A stretch of DNA of 64,000 nt from positions 378,429-442,428 of the forward strand of contig VZSE01002186.1 of assembly GCA_013398275.1 (NCBI GenBank), given 5' to 3'. Both the position numbers and the translations under genes were made by a program. Origin of the DNA: Promerops cafer. Its lineage: Eukaryota; Chordata; Aves; Passeriformes; Nectariniidae. Shown here one piece after another: positions 1 through 28,800 of the stretch (positions are counted from its first letter, which is position 1; every line of letters starts with the position of its first letter). The notes under the pieces were generated by a model that was not told the origin of the DNA, did not search any database, and was given only the letters and a program-made list of their open reading frames with translations.

Positions 1-1649
1 GTACCACCTTATGCACTGAATGTCTGTAACTGGCTTTTGTTTTGCTTCTTGGCCTTCAGGGAGGAACTGTTAAAAAAAAAAAGATTAGTTTGGTTTTTTT
101 TTTAAAAGCTTCGTAGTTCAAGCACCTCGGACTTTCTGAGGTTTGGGGCTGATTTGTAAACTGATCTTTAGCACAGTTAGACATGCCTTGCAGCATAACA
201 CAGAGTGAAAACGTGGAAATGTGGGAGTCGTTGCCCTTCTCGTTGGACATTAGCCTAGTAGCGTGTCTTGATGCTTGTCACCAGAATAACACCCCGCTAA
301 CTTCATGCTGTGAGTTACCTGCCTCAGTGTTAAGACTTGCAGTGCAAATTTGAGTTGCTAAAGCCAGGAGGGTGGAATACAATTTCAAGTTTTTGAGAAT
401 GTGAAATTACTGCTGGTTTTGGGTATCTCTTTGAAACAGACGAAGTTGTGATAACCAAGACCAAGGGAGTTTGGATAACTCAGAAAAATGTGTGGGGTTT
501 TATATTTGTTCCTTTTGTTTTTAGAAAGAGAAATCCTACCTATGTCAATACTAGATTGATAGTTGTGAATGTCATTTGAGTAAGGGCAGCCCCAGCTGTC
601 ATTAAAATGCAAGCCCTAACCAGACCAACACAGGACGGCAGCCCCAGTGTAGGTGCTGTTGGAAGTCAGCCATTATGGTTTTAGGAACATCTGTGGTTCT
701 GAGTTTGAACTCATTTGCAGAAATGGAGTAAATAGTTGTGCCAAACTGTTCATTTGCAATACGTGCACAAAGGAAGTGGCTTATTTAAATTTGTTTTTTG
801 ATGTTTTTTATTAAAGAGCCTGTCAAGAGTGAATGCAGTGAATACTTGAATACAAGCAGAACTGTTACGTCTGAGATTACTTTCTGGTTCCCGTTAGTGG
901 CCTGTGCTGTTTTTTCTTTATTTTAAGGAGATTTTGGCTAAGAATTCATAACAGGTTGCCCTCATTTTTGTAACTGTAGGTGAAAATGCAGAGCTGAGTG
1001 ATGCAATTGAATCTTTAATTGCAAAAGCTGCAGTAAGTGTGGAAGTGTGTGTGTATATGTGTGTGAACATGTACATACGATTATCCAAAAGGCCAAAGCA
1101 TCTTTCTCAAACTTGGTTTTTTCTTCAGGAAAAAGCCTACCTGTACGACAATTTAAATATATTTTGTAATGTTTCATTCTTTCAGTTTTGAAGGTTGTTT
1201 TGGCATGCAAAGAAAACCTGAAAAGGCATTTCCCTCCCCTTTTAGATTCCTTTATACACTTTTTTTCCTTCCCTTTTTTCTCTTTGCACTGAAAAAGAAA
1301 GGCAATGCTTGAGAAGTGTGAAAATATGTATAACAGTTGTTCTCAATGTAGTGGAAACTTCATGTATATGAAATTATTTTTAGTTTTAAATAAAAAACTT
1401 CAAAGCGACAAAAATGATTGACTTACTGCAATTTCAACTGGGTATTTTTACTATGAAAACTTTCAACAGAGTAAAAGTAAGCCTGGTACTCAGCCATAAA
1501 AATGCCACTTTGATATCTTGGTGTTAATTTTTTTACAAGCTGATTAAAATTACATACTAAACTCTGCTTCCTTAGGAAATAGATGTTCTCATTAAAAAAT
1601 TGATTTAATTTTATGGAACTACTCAAAGTGGATTTTATTTTTGCTTTAG
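1..1649. other. BCLAF3 upstream intron (partial)
   Basis: No BCLAF3 coding exon is recognisable here. The expected start exon (Met plus an RS-rich stretch) is absent. There is a short imperfect TG-rich patch near 1038-1070. One small exon-like segment with good splice signals lies at 980-1032 and is treated as a finding. Confidence 0.6.
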
Positions 1650-19496
<17,847 letters not shown>

Positions 19497-19885
19497 ACTG
19501 AGCTGAGATCCTGAAGTTGAAACAGATAACACAGCAAAGGGAGCATCTGTTCAGTTTTTGACAACTTTCTCAAGGTTTAAAAAAGGATAAAGGAACTAAC
19601 GCTGTAACTTTCTTGATTAAAAAAATAACTGTATTTTGAATGCTGCAGAACTTTTTTACCGTTTTAATAATTGCTTTTAAAGTACAGTATTCAATTGAAA
19701 CATCATATTATGTACCTTTAGTTCTGTTTGCATACCAGTCTCAAGTAAGGAAGTCATTGAAGGGAGTCTTATTTATTGAATACTTTTTCTCTAAGCATGA
19801 TGTTACTGATGGAACTTGAGTTGTTATACCCAGAGGTTTATATATGTTGAAAGTTTATTGCTAATGTAATAATAAAAAGAAAAAA
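19497..19885 (+). other. BCLAF3: BCLAF3 3'UTR, proximal form
   Basis: This is AT-rich noncoding sequence after the stop. An AATAAA hexamer at 19871-19876 lies about 375 bases downstream of the stop and is followed at once by an A-rich run, so it is the simplest first poly(A) site. Later hexamers leave longer 3'UTRs possible. Confidence 0.6.
19871..19876 (+). promoter_or_regulatory. BCLAF3: Candidate poly(A) signal AATAAA for BCLAF3
   Basis: A canonical hexamer, the first one after the stop codon. Cleavage is expected 10-30 bases downstream. The adjacent genomic A run could also cause internal priming in cDNA libraries, so RNA evidence needs care. Confidence 0.5.
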
Positions 19886-22800
19886 AAAAGTGCCTGAATT
19901 GTTTGGTAATAGCACATTAGCTCAGGATTTTCCAATTAATGACCTTTTAGGTTGTGCAATAGATTTTACACCTCTGTTCAGTCATTTCCATGAAACAGTA
20001 TTTTGTATTTCTTTGGATTAATAATATACTTGGATTTCTGATGTGTATATACCTTTGTAAATTGTTAAAATGTTGGGACAATTTTCAGCATTTGATTAAA
20101 ATTAATGGTAACAGGCAGGTATGTAAAGTACTGTAGCAGTAGCTTATAACTGCACTGAAAGCATGCTTGGGTTTGTTAGAAGATTAGTTGGTCTGTATTC
20201 AAAATTATTCTGCCTCATTATATTTTGGTGTATGAGGTTCTTGACCAAGCCACATGTTCTGTAATCTTTTTCATCATAAATGATTTGGTGATTTTGTGAA
20301 TTCTAAAATTGGGGGCTGAAGTATTAAATTACAAGAAAACCAAAAAATGTAAGTTTTTGAAAGCATGTCTTCTAACAAAGAAATTGTTCATAATTGAAAC
20401 TGCTTTAAATGCAGATGGCTGGTGATTTTGTTTGGAATGATTCTCTCAAGTTTACCATACTGCAGTATTGTTAGGCTGTGTGCAAAACTCAAGTAGCCAG
20501 ACCTGTTTCATAAGCAGCTATAAACAGTATTGTGTTTATTTCCTGTTTATAGCCTTTGCCTTAATTCATTATCTGTGGTAGGGTTGCGCGCATGTATTGC
20601 AGATTTGTTCGGACTTCTTATTGACAGTAAATTAAAGATGCATAGCACGTAGTCTAAAGAGATATTCTTTTTTGAGAAAAAGTTGTTCACAATATCCTCA
20701 ATACATGCAGGCAGATGTATTTCCATATAGAATGTAGGCTACTCTCTGTTGTGGCTGGTAGACCAGAATTCCAATTCTGGGTTAAAGGTAGTTCACGGAA
20801 AAGGAAATTTGTTTTTTTGGGTGGAAAGCCAGGCTGTGATTTCTGCATGCTTTCTTGTAGTGTTTTTTTCCACAATGCCTTCAGTAGAGAGACTGTTTGA
20901 AAATGTAATTATGGTTCAGAACAGCTAAAATTACTGTGACTTGAGCTCTTCAGTTCATGGGTATTCTGCTTAGCATTCGTAGGGAATAAAGCAGAAAGTG
21001 TGCAACATTCATTGATGTCATGGTCATCCAAGGATAACAATGGTTTGTTTCTAAAACATGGGTTTTCAATTTAAATAACAATCATTAATAATTTAACTAG
21101 TTTTTCAGTAACTTTGACATGCACAGACAAAATGGGAATTGGAAGGAAAGGAACTCCCTGGACAAATAGAGGCAGGTAACCTTCTGCAGATAAGAAAGTG
21201 GTTTTTTACTTAATGCTGTCAGTGATGAATCTGGCAGAGTCATCCTGTGTAGATTTACTGGGAGATAGAAATAAGGAACTGAAACAACAGGTTAAATGAG
21301 TCAACCCAAAGCAAATGTGAAGTGGCTGCAGTTCTGATCAGGCTGCTGGCGGGGGAGTGCTGCACATGCCCTGCCGAGGGGGGCAGGTTTACCCTGAAGC
21401 CAACAAGTCCTGCACACCGCTCTGAATGTGCACTGTAAAAGATGTGAGAAATGAAATCATATATGATATAGAACAAACTACTGAGGATATATTGTCTTAT
21501 TCAGCACTACTGTGTCTGTAAGCTTCCTGCAGTGTTCTTACTGAATTCTGGAAGAGAACCCTTTGTTGAGCAAATGGGGAAGGTGGATACATGAAGAAAC
21601 TTTTGACATGGTAGTTTTGCTAACACTGTTAGGAAGTAATGCTGGAGTAGTCAGACTTCAGTCAGTTAATGCTGCTTTAACCAGGTTTCAACATGTGACT
21701 GACTCCCGATTTTGTGCTTTATTTTATCTATGCATGATTAGATATCTCTAATTTGTTTTGTACTTTACAGTTTAGCTTTGTGTTTATTTCTACAACTGTG
21801 AGCAACATATTGCAAAGAAGTTTGTGGCTTTTTGACTTGTTTGCTGACTTTGGTCCCCCCCACCCCTTGGTCCTAAGATGAATGACATATGAATTGTAGT
21901 CACTGTTTCAGTTGGTTCATCTTTTGTATGATCCCATTTGCTCAAATCACATTTTTTACTGATGATTTTACTGAAATAATTTTGGATTCTGCCGTGATAA
22001 AACCTCTTACATTCTAAAAAATGCACACAGAAATAATTAATTTTATAAAAATCCATGGCTTAGGTGCTAGAAGCATCTACTCTATGATATGATGTGAGAC
22101 GTTGCTATGTAGATTTACCTTTACAGAGACTTGTGTGTATATACTCATACCCAATTCAGCTTGTTTATTGTTTTAGCACAGAAGATTCTGTTGTACTGGA
22201 ATACAATGTTTGTTCGAGGGCAATGTATTGAAGTTACTGTTTGGGTTGTGAAGGCACAAGAAAAAGGGTTAAGTAGAAGAAAGGTCAATTTACTTGAATA
22301 ACCTGGTGCCTTTCGGTATTGTGACTGCATTGTAGAAACACGTGTACAAAGACTTAAGTACTTTGCATTCTTTTTAGTGGGAACATGGACTGATAACAGT
22401 TCTTGTTAAAATAACTGTTTACTTTAAATAGGTGTGTAAGCCTCTGTAGGAAAGCAGTGACTCTTTCATTAGTAAAGTCTGTCACTGTTTGCATTGGAAG
22501 GGCAAGTTAAAAATGTGATTGTCTTAAGAGCTTTCTAGCTTTCTGTTTTGTACTTTGAAAATACAAATCTGAATTGCCTTTGGTTTGTTTAGCTTGAAAT
22601 GGCTGTTAAATGCTGTCATTTTCAGTTACTCACATGTGAAATTTTATTTTTAATTGCTATCCAAAATGCAATGAGTTTAATATTACTAGTCTTCCTTTTA
22701 AGTGTCTGAAATATTAAGTTGCTATGATGTTAGCATTTATATCGCTGATCCATTTAATTTCTGCATAAATTGATTAGAATACTTATTTTAAAAAATATTT

Positions 22801-24704
22801 GTGATGACTGAGTTCACAAGGTTAACAAAATTCTGGGGCTAGTAAGAAGCAACACATTTCAAGGTTTCTATAAGCCTGCCTTAACTAATAATTACATGTT
22901 TGAAATCATTTTACCTGATGGATATAGAGGGTCTTGAGACCTTAACGTAACTGTCTCAACTCAGGTAACTGATAGCAGAGGATAGGAGTAAATCCAGCTG
23001 ATCAATGACCTGCTGTGTAATGTTTACCTGCTCCCATCTTCCCTAGGGCCCCAGGCTGAAATGCTGAGTTTTCTTTAAATGAACTTAGTTGCTTTAAAAA
23101 CAGAACCAAACCCCAAGATTACGCTTTTGTGGCATTAAAGGCAGAGTTCTCAAAACTTGCTTGTTATGCATCAGAAGGTCATTTTCTGCCATGTCTCTGA
23201 AATGGGTAATGAGAGTCACTTGAAGGTGATAAAAGATCATAACAAAGAGAGACTGATTTCTCAATATTCACCTTAGAAGACTGTAAATAGAGGGATTTCT
23301 TTAATTTCATTTATTTCCTAAAGGAAAGCTTTTCCCATACCTTGTTGAAACCCACCTCTTGCCTTTCTTTAGCATCTGAACAGCAATCTACAAAGTTCTT
23401 CATGGGGGAGCCCTCTAAATGACAGACTTCAGAGTTGCATCCTAATGAATCTGAAAAAAAGATGTTTCTTCACATAACTCTGACCCCTGACAGACTTCAT
23501 TCCATTGCTGCAGAATTTGAAGATAAGAAGTTCTTCAGCCTCCTTATGAAGGAAAGAAAGAATAAAAGCCATTTCAAGATCTTTGAAAGCCTCCTTGTGA
23601 CACTTGATTCCCTAACAGACCTTTAGGATAGCCATGAACATTTAAATGTGTTCTGTTTTGATCTTTGTGAGCATTATTTTTCAGTGTCAAGATCAGAGAA
23701 AACTCTTGTCATAACACCTGCCCCTTCCTTCCATGCCTGGTGGTTTTTGTTGGAGGGATTTTGGGTAGGTATTTAGCCACATGGTTTAATAGCCTGCCAC
23801 TTTTAATGCAGTTTTCTTCTGTTCACTGTTCATTGCTCTGAATTTTGTCTAAGTAGTCTAAATCTCATCTTGTCTTTTTAATATTTCATTTTCTGTAAAT
23901 AATGTAGTAGATGGCTTTCATTTTGTGACTGGCTTTTCACGTCTTTAGTATTGAGGGGAAGAGGCAGTGGAAACTGTTGTTCGGGTATGTTCTTCAAGGA
24001 ATAAAAAAAGTCTCATTGTTTTGTTTTAAGAATAGCAGGAATTTTTTACTCCCAGTTGAATGAGGGGAACTAATGTCCACTTCTAAGGAATAGATTGTTG
24101 ATGTTATTTATACTGTAGTTTCTCAATGACTGTCTAATGTGTGTATGTGTACATGTATGTGCACATGGAAACACACTGTTAGAGAAGCCTTTAATGTAAT
24201 TATTTGTACGTGTGGATAAGAAATGACACTTTTAAACTACTGAAGCTGGAGTTAAATGCAAATGCATTTTAAGTCTGTAGTCTTTGAGTCCACAACGGTG
24301 CTTTTGACAATGTTGCTCCATAGCTAAAAGCCTCGTTCATAAGGATATATAGTAAGATGTAGGTATGTTTATATGTATGTTTAACATAGTTTATATAAAA
24401 TAAATGTAAATTTTGTTTCTACAGACAATAAATGTTTTCACAAAAATTTTACTTATAAATAATTCAGTGATTTGATTCAGTAGTTATTAATGTTTGGTGT
24501 AATTTTCAGGGTAAAAAAATTAAGCTTTTTTCAAAATCTCTTGTGCAGGGAGTGGACAAAAAAAGTACAAAAATGTTATTATATTTTGTTAGTGGCAGTT
24601 TTCTGTTTTCATACACAAATTAACTACCTGAGGTAAGAACAGGCTCGTTTTACTCTTTCATTAATAGTTAAAATGTTACCTATACTTTATCTTTAATACC
24701 AGCC
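19886..24704. other. Spacer or extended BCLAF3 3'UTR
   Basis: About 4.8 kb of AT-rich, repeat-poor sequence without coding evidence. AATAAA hexamers lie at 20985, 23561, 24000, 24399 and 24427, so a long 3'UTR ending near 24.45 kb is possible. From sequence alone I cannot tell UTR from intergenic DNA. Confidence 0.5.
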
Positions 24705-24730
24705 TTTTTTTTTTTTTTTTTTTTTTTTTT
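24705..24730. repeat. Poly(T) run, 26 T
   Basis: An uninterrupted homopolymer about 300 bases upstream of the SH3KBP1 CpG island. On the minus strand it is a poly(A) run preceded by agatt, so it could be the tail of a minus-strand retroposed fragment. It could equally be a simple homopolymer. Confidence 0.9.
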
Positions 24731-25599
24731 AATCTGTACTTCTCTGCTGCTGTTGTAGGGTTTTTTCCCAAGGGTCTTTACCTGTGGGAAGACGTGCCTG
24801 TGCAGAAGCCTCCCCACCCTCCTTCCGTGCCTTTCTGTCCAGACATGTTGCTGATCTGTGCACACTGTTACTGTAGCAGGGGTTTCACATCTTCCTGCAG
24901 TACGAACATTCCGTTCTCCTGTGCGACACTGCTCTTTTTAGTGAAGCATTAACACTACCCCCAAGGCACTCTTATCTTCCGTTTTTGTCTTTTCTTCCTT
25001 CCTTCGCTGCTCCTAAACCCAACCCTGTAGCGGTGTGTGCGGGGAAGGTGGGCCGGGCAGAGACGAGAGGCACCTGCGGCGTTGCCCGTGCATTTCCCAG
25101 TCGCTCTGAAAGCAGAGCCCCGGGGGCAGGGCCGGGCCGTGCGCTCGGGGCAGGTGCGGGGCAGGAAGGCGCGGTTCGGTGCCCGTCCCGCCGCCTGGGA
25201 GCGCTCTCCCTCCTCCCCCAGTACCCAGCGAGGACGCGCCCCGTCCCCTCCCTGTGCCCGCGGAGTCCTGCCCCGAGAGGGAGGGAGTCACCCCGCTCCC
25301 CGCCGAGGCTCCGCTCTCCGCCGACCCTGCCCCCGCCGGGACCGCGGCGCGGCTCCGCTTCCTGCCGCCCTCCCCGCCCTCCTCTCCCGCCGGCCCGAGG
25401 CGGCGCAGCGGCTCTGGCGCANCCGCGGCGGTCGCTGCCCGCTCTTGGGAGCCCGAGCCGCTCCCGCCCCGCGCCCCGCCGCGCTCACCGCCCGCCCCTC
25501 CCGCTGCTCGGCGGCACAGGCTCCTCCGGGCGGTTTCGCCTTGGGCTGCTTTTCCCGGCGGCAGCGGGGATCCAGGTGGCTGCAGGAGCTGAAGGCTGA

Positions 25600-25860
25600 G
25601 CCCCTTCTCTCTCCTGATTTCTCTATATTTCCTTTCCCACACGCTGAGGGAGCCGCGGCGCAGGACGCAGGATGCAGCCCGGTTGCGGCGGGGGCTGAGC
25701 GCGGTGGCCGCCGGAGGAGGGAGCGGCTCTGTCAGCGCCTCCGCTCCGCGCGGCGGCGGCGGCTCGGGCGGTCCCTCGCCCCCTTCCTTCGCCGTGGCCA
25801 CCCGCCCCAAACTTTCAGCCTGTTGTCGCTGCCAGGCGAAGCCCAGCTCGACATAAATGG
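25600..25860 (+). other. SH3KBP1: SH3KBP1 exon 1: 5'UTR with initiator ATG plus one base
   Basis: The exon ends acataaATGG followed by the consensus donor gtgagt at 25861. The single G after ATG is completed by TG at the start of exon 2 to give Val, exactly the M-V-E-A start of the protein. The transcription start is not determined, so the left edge is only a guess within the CpG island. The ATG context is poor at -3 (T) but has G at +4. Confidence 0.85.
25672..25698 (+). other. Upstream ORF in the SH3KBP1 leader
   Basis: An ATG at 25672 opens an 8-codon reading (MQPGCGGG) that ends in TGA at 25696-25698, 158 bases before the main ATG. It counts as a uORF only if transcription starts upstream of 25672, which the sequence does not prove. 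Confidence 0.45.
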
Positions 25861-28800
25861 GTGAGTTCAGGCCGCCGAGGTGGCGGGCCAGAGGCCAGCT
25901 GGGGCTCCCGGCTAGCCGGTAAGGGTGCATGTGCCGCTGGGGGCGGCGTGAGGGAGGTGGCCGCCACCGGCCTCCGCTCCTCCGCCTCACGGCTTTTAAC
26001 TTCTCCTCCCCTCCCCCGGCCGAGGCAATAATTGTTTTCATGTGACAGGAGGAGAGATCGGGGTTGGCGGCAGCGGGGCGACGGCCGGGTGCCCCTCGGG
26101 GCTGCCGCTGTGGGTGCTCCCGAGCAGGGCTGACACGGTTACCGTGCATACGCTGCCCGGCCTCGCCGCCTTCCCGCCGGGCACAGCCCTCCCCGGGCAG
26201 TCTGGGGTGTGGTAGCACCGGGCCGCGGAGAGAAGAGAGACCTCCGCGCCGGGCGTGCAGGTTGCGCTCCGAGGGGCCGCGGCGGGGAGGGCTGCGGAGG
26301 GCGCGGGCGGCCGGGGAGGATGCACTGCCCGTCACTGCCCTGCACCGCCCCGCACGGCTCCTCACTGCCCCGCCGGGCGGGGGCGGTCGCCGGGGCCGCT
26401 GCGCGGGGTCGTTGGAGCCGCGGCGCGGGGGGCGGCCGCGTTCGGCTGCCGCTGCCCGTGAGGTGTCACCCGCGGACTTCGGGAACAGGCTGCGCCTGGA
26501 TGCCCGGCCCGCGCTGGGCAGCGCCCGTTACCTGTGCAGGGGGCAGGGAGGGAGGAGGGAGATGAATTGTCCCGTTATGCGGGGCGAGGCGGCGGCAGCG
26601 GCGGTGCCAGGCGCGGGCTGTCTGAGCGATGCTCCCGGGGAGTCCCTGGAGTGCGGCTGCCCGCGGCTCGCTCTGCCCTGCGCGGTGCCCGGCAGAAAAT
26701 GACGGATAGGCGGGAACAAAAGAAGCGGCAGCTGTCGGTGGGCAGCCTTGGCGCACACACCGGCCGGCGTCTGGAGACAGCAGCGAACGGTGCTCCGAAA
26801 CAGCGGCTTTTGGATGTCCCCAGGCCCCCCGCTGCCCGCCTCGCTCACGGCGGCGGAAATGCAGTCGGACTGTGGGGGAACCTAAGAGTAGCATCACCGA
26901 AACGACTGAATATAATGCGTTATGTGGGAAGACATTTTTACACAATTTCACCTGTTGTAGTACAGTGACGTTGGGAATATAGTAGGAAATAAATCGTCCC
27001 TTTGTTCTTTGAGACATTAGTTTGCGGGGTGCTATGGGAGAGATGCACAGCTGCTCTACCTGTATGTTACCAGATTAAGCACAAGCTTTTTGCTATCGAC
27101 TTTCAGTTAGCTCTCCCGTTCGGGCTGAGATGGGTTCATCCCTCTGCAGCTCGTTCGGCCGTATTGATCCGGCCGACCTCCGCCGCTGCTGACAGTAGGC
27201 CGGCATCCCTGGCTGCCAGAGTTAATTGGGGGCATTGTAGGAATTCTGTTAGGGTTGGTTTGCCGGCTCACTGACACAGCTCTCAACTTCTGTCTTCTGT
27301 CACAACAGATAAGATTTTAAACATAGTGTTGTATTGAGAGGTAGGGTTTGTAACTGCTGAATGGAGCAGAATCTGTACTCAGTAGGGCATGTCATAGGAA
27401 ATAATTTTTTTAAAAATTATTTTTGGTTTCTTATCCTCTTCCCACACATTTATTTCTTACTTTGTATTGTGATGCAATAAGACTTTTCTGATTTCAATTT
27501 ACTCCATAATCCAAATATTAGCCTTCATGGTTCAAAAGATTAAGTAAAGCAATAAAGAACCAATAAAGTAATTTGCATTGATAGAGCTCTAGGAAGGTTT
27601 TTAATACAATAACTTGGTAGCAAAGGCCATCTTTTTTCTTTTTGCCCATCTATCCCTCTCCTAGGCAGTTTTCCTACACATCTGGCTTCTTTAAAGCTCA
27701 TCTGGATGATGACTTTCCCAAATCATTATGATTCAGTCATACTTTGATTTGCAAAATGTGAGTGGAGGGAAGGTAGATATGATTTAATTGTTTGTTGTTT
27801 GTATCTTAAAATAGTAAGTGATTCTCACCGTTTACAAACAAATAGAAAAATTTTGCAAGGAGGTGAAGATATGCATAGTATGAAAGTAAAATCTTTCTAG
27901 GAGATATCAAATGAAAGCTGTTTTATTAAAAACATTTTTAACATAGTTATAGTTTTTGTAAGGTATGTCAGATGCAGAAGAGAATAGGTGAATTCTTTGT
28001 GTACTACATTCTTAAAATTCCTAATGTGGTTTTCTTGATTACTTGTACACCTTCTTATATTAACCATTTATATTTTCTTTGTGGCACTGCAGAATGTTTT
28101 TAGCCCAAAGCTGTGCATGTGTATAAATGGGTGTATGTTATACATACCTGTATACTGAGATTCAGTGCTTTTTTACAGCACACACCCCAAACCTTACAAG
28201 AAATAGTTTGTGTAATTGATGTTTTATGAGCTCTTCTATGACATTATAGGCAGAGTACATTAAAATTAATTAATTTACACTTGGAATGGACTTCTCAGGA
28301 GAGTTGAGTGAAATAATGGTGTTAGTTCTCTACAACATAAAAATGGGGGGATAAAGCAAAGGTCTTAAAGGTAATCATGAATGCAGTGAAACAAGCTTGG
28401 TCCCCCTCCTCAAATGTTTGAGAAATGCAGATGTGGTGTTTTGTGGGGACTTGTGTGTGTGTGGCAGTTGTTTGTTTGTTGTTGCTTTTGGGTTTGTTTT
28501 GCTCTCCTTTTATTTTGAGACTAATTAGACTTGAGTATGGTCAGGGAACTCAGTCTCAACGGCAAGAGCATGGGGTGTCCACACTTCAGACTGTCCTCCT
28601 GAAGCTGAAGGTGCAGAAAACAAAGTAGATATGGGGAAACCTGGTTCGAAATGTACTGCTTATCAAATTTAGAAAATGCAAGATTAGAAGTGTGATTCTA
28701 GAGAGCAGCGTTTAACTGCTATCACCACAAAGCAGCTGTGCAGCTCCTTCTGTCGGTCGAGACACACCTCTCAACTTCTGCAGTAAATGAAGGAAAATCC

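Larger units (their letters stand above)
25020..26880. promoter_or_regulatory. SH3KBP1: CpG-island promoter region of SH3KBP1
   Basis: About 1.9 kb of very GC-rich, CpG-dense DNA starts abruptly after AT-rich spacer and covers the first exon and the start of intron 1. No TATA box is evident near the expected start, and GC-box-like GGGCGG and CCGCCC strings are frequent, as expected for a broad CpG-island promoter. One undetermined base (N) lies at 25422. Long open frames on both strands here are a by-product of low stop-codon frequency in GC-rich DNA. Confidence 0.85.

Noticed and set aside
25013..26365. Long minus-strand open frame of 450 codons (and a 275-codon + frame at 25037-25864) in the CpG island
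   Set aside because: The composition is Ala/Arg/Pro/Gly low complexity caused by GC-rich DNA with few stops. Several frames are open at once, one base is N, no domain is visible, and the region is explained as the SH3KBP1 promoter and leader.
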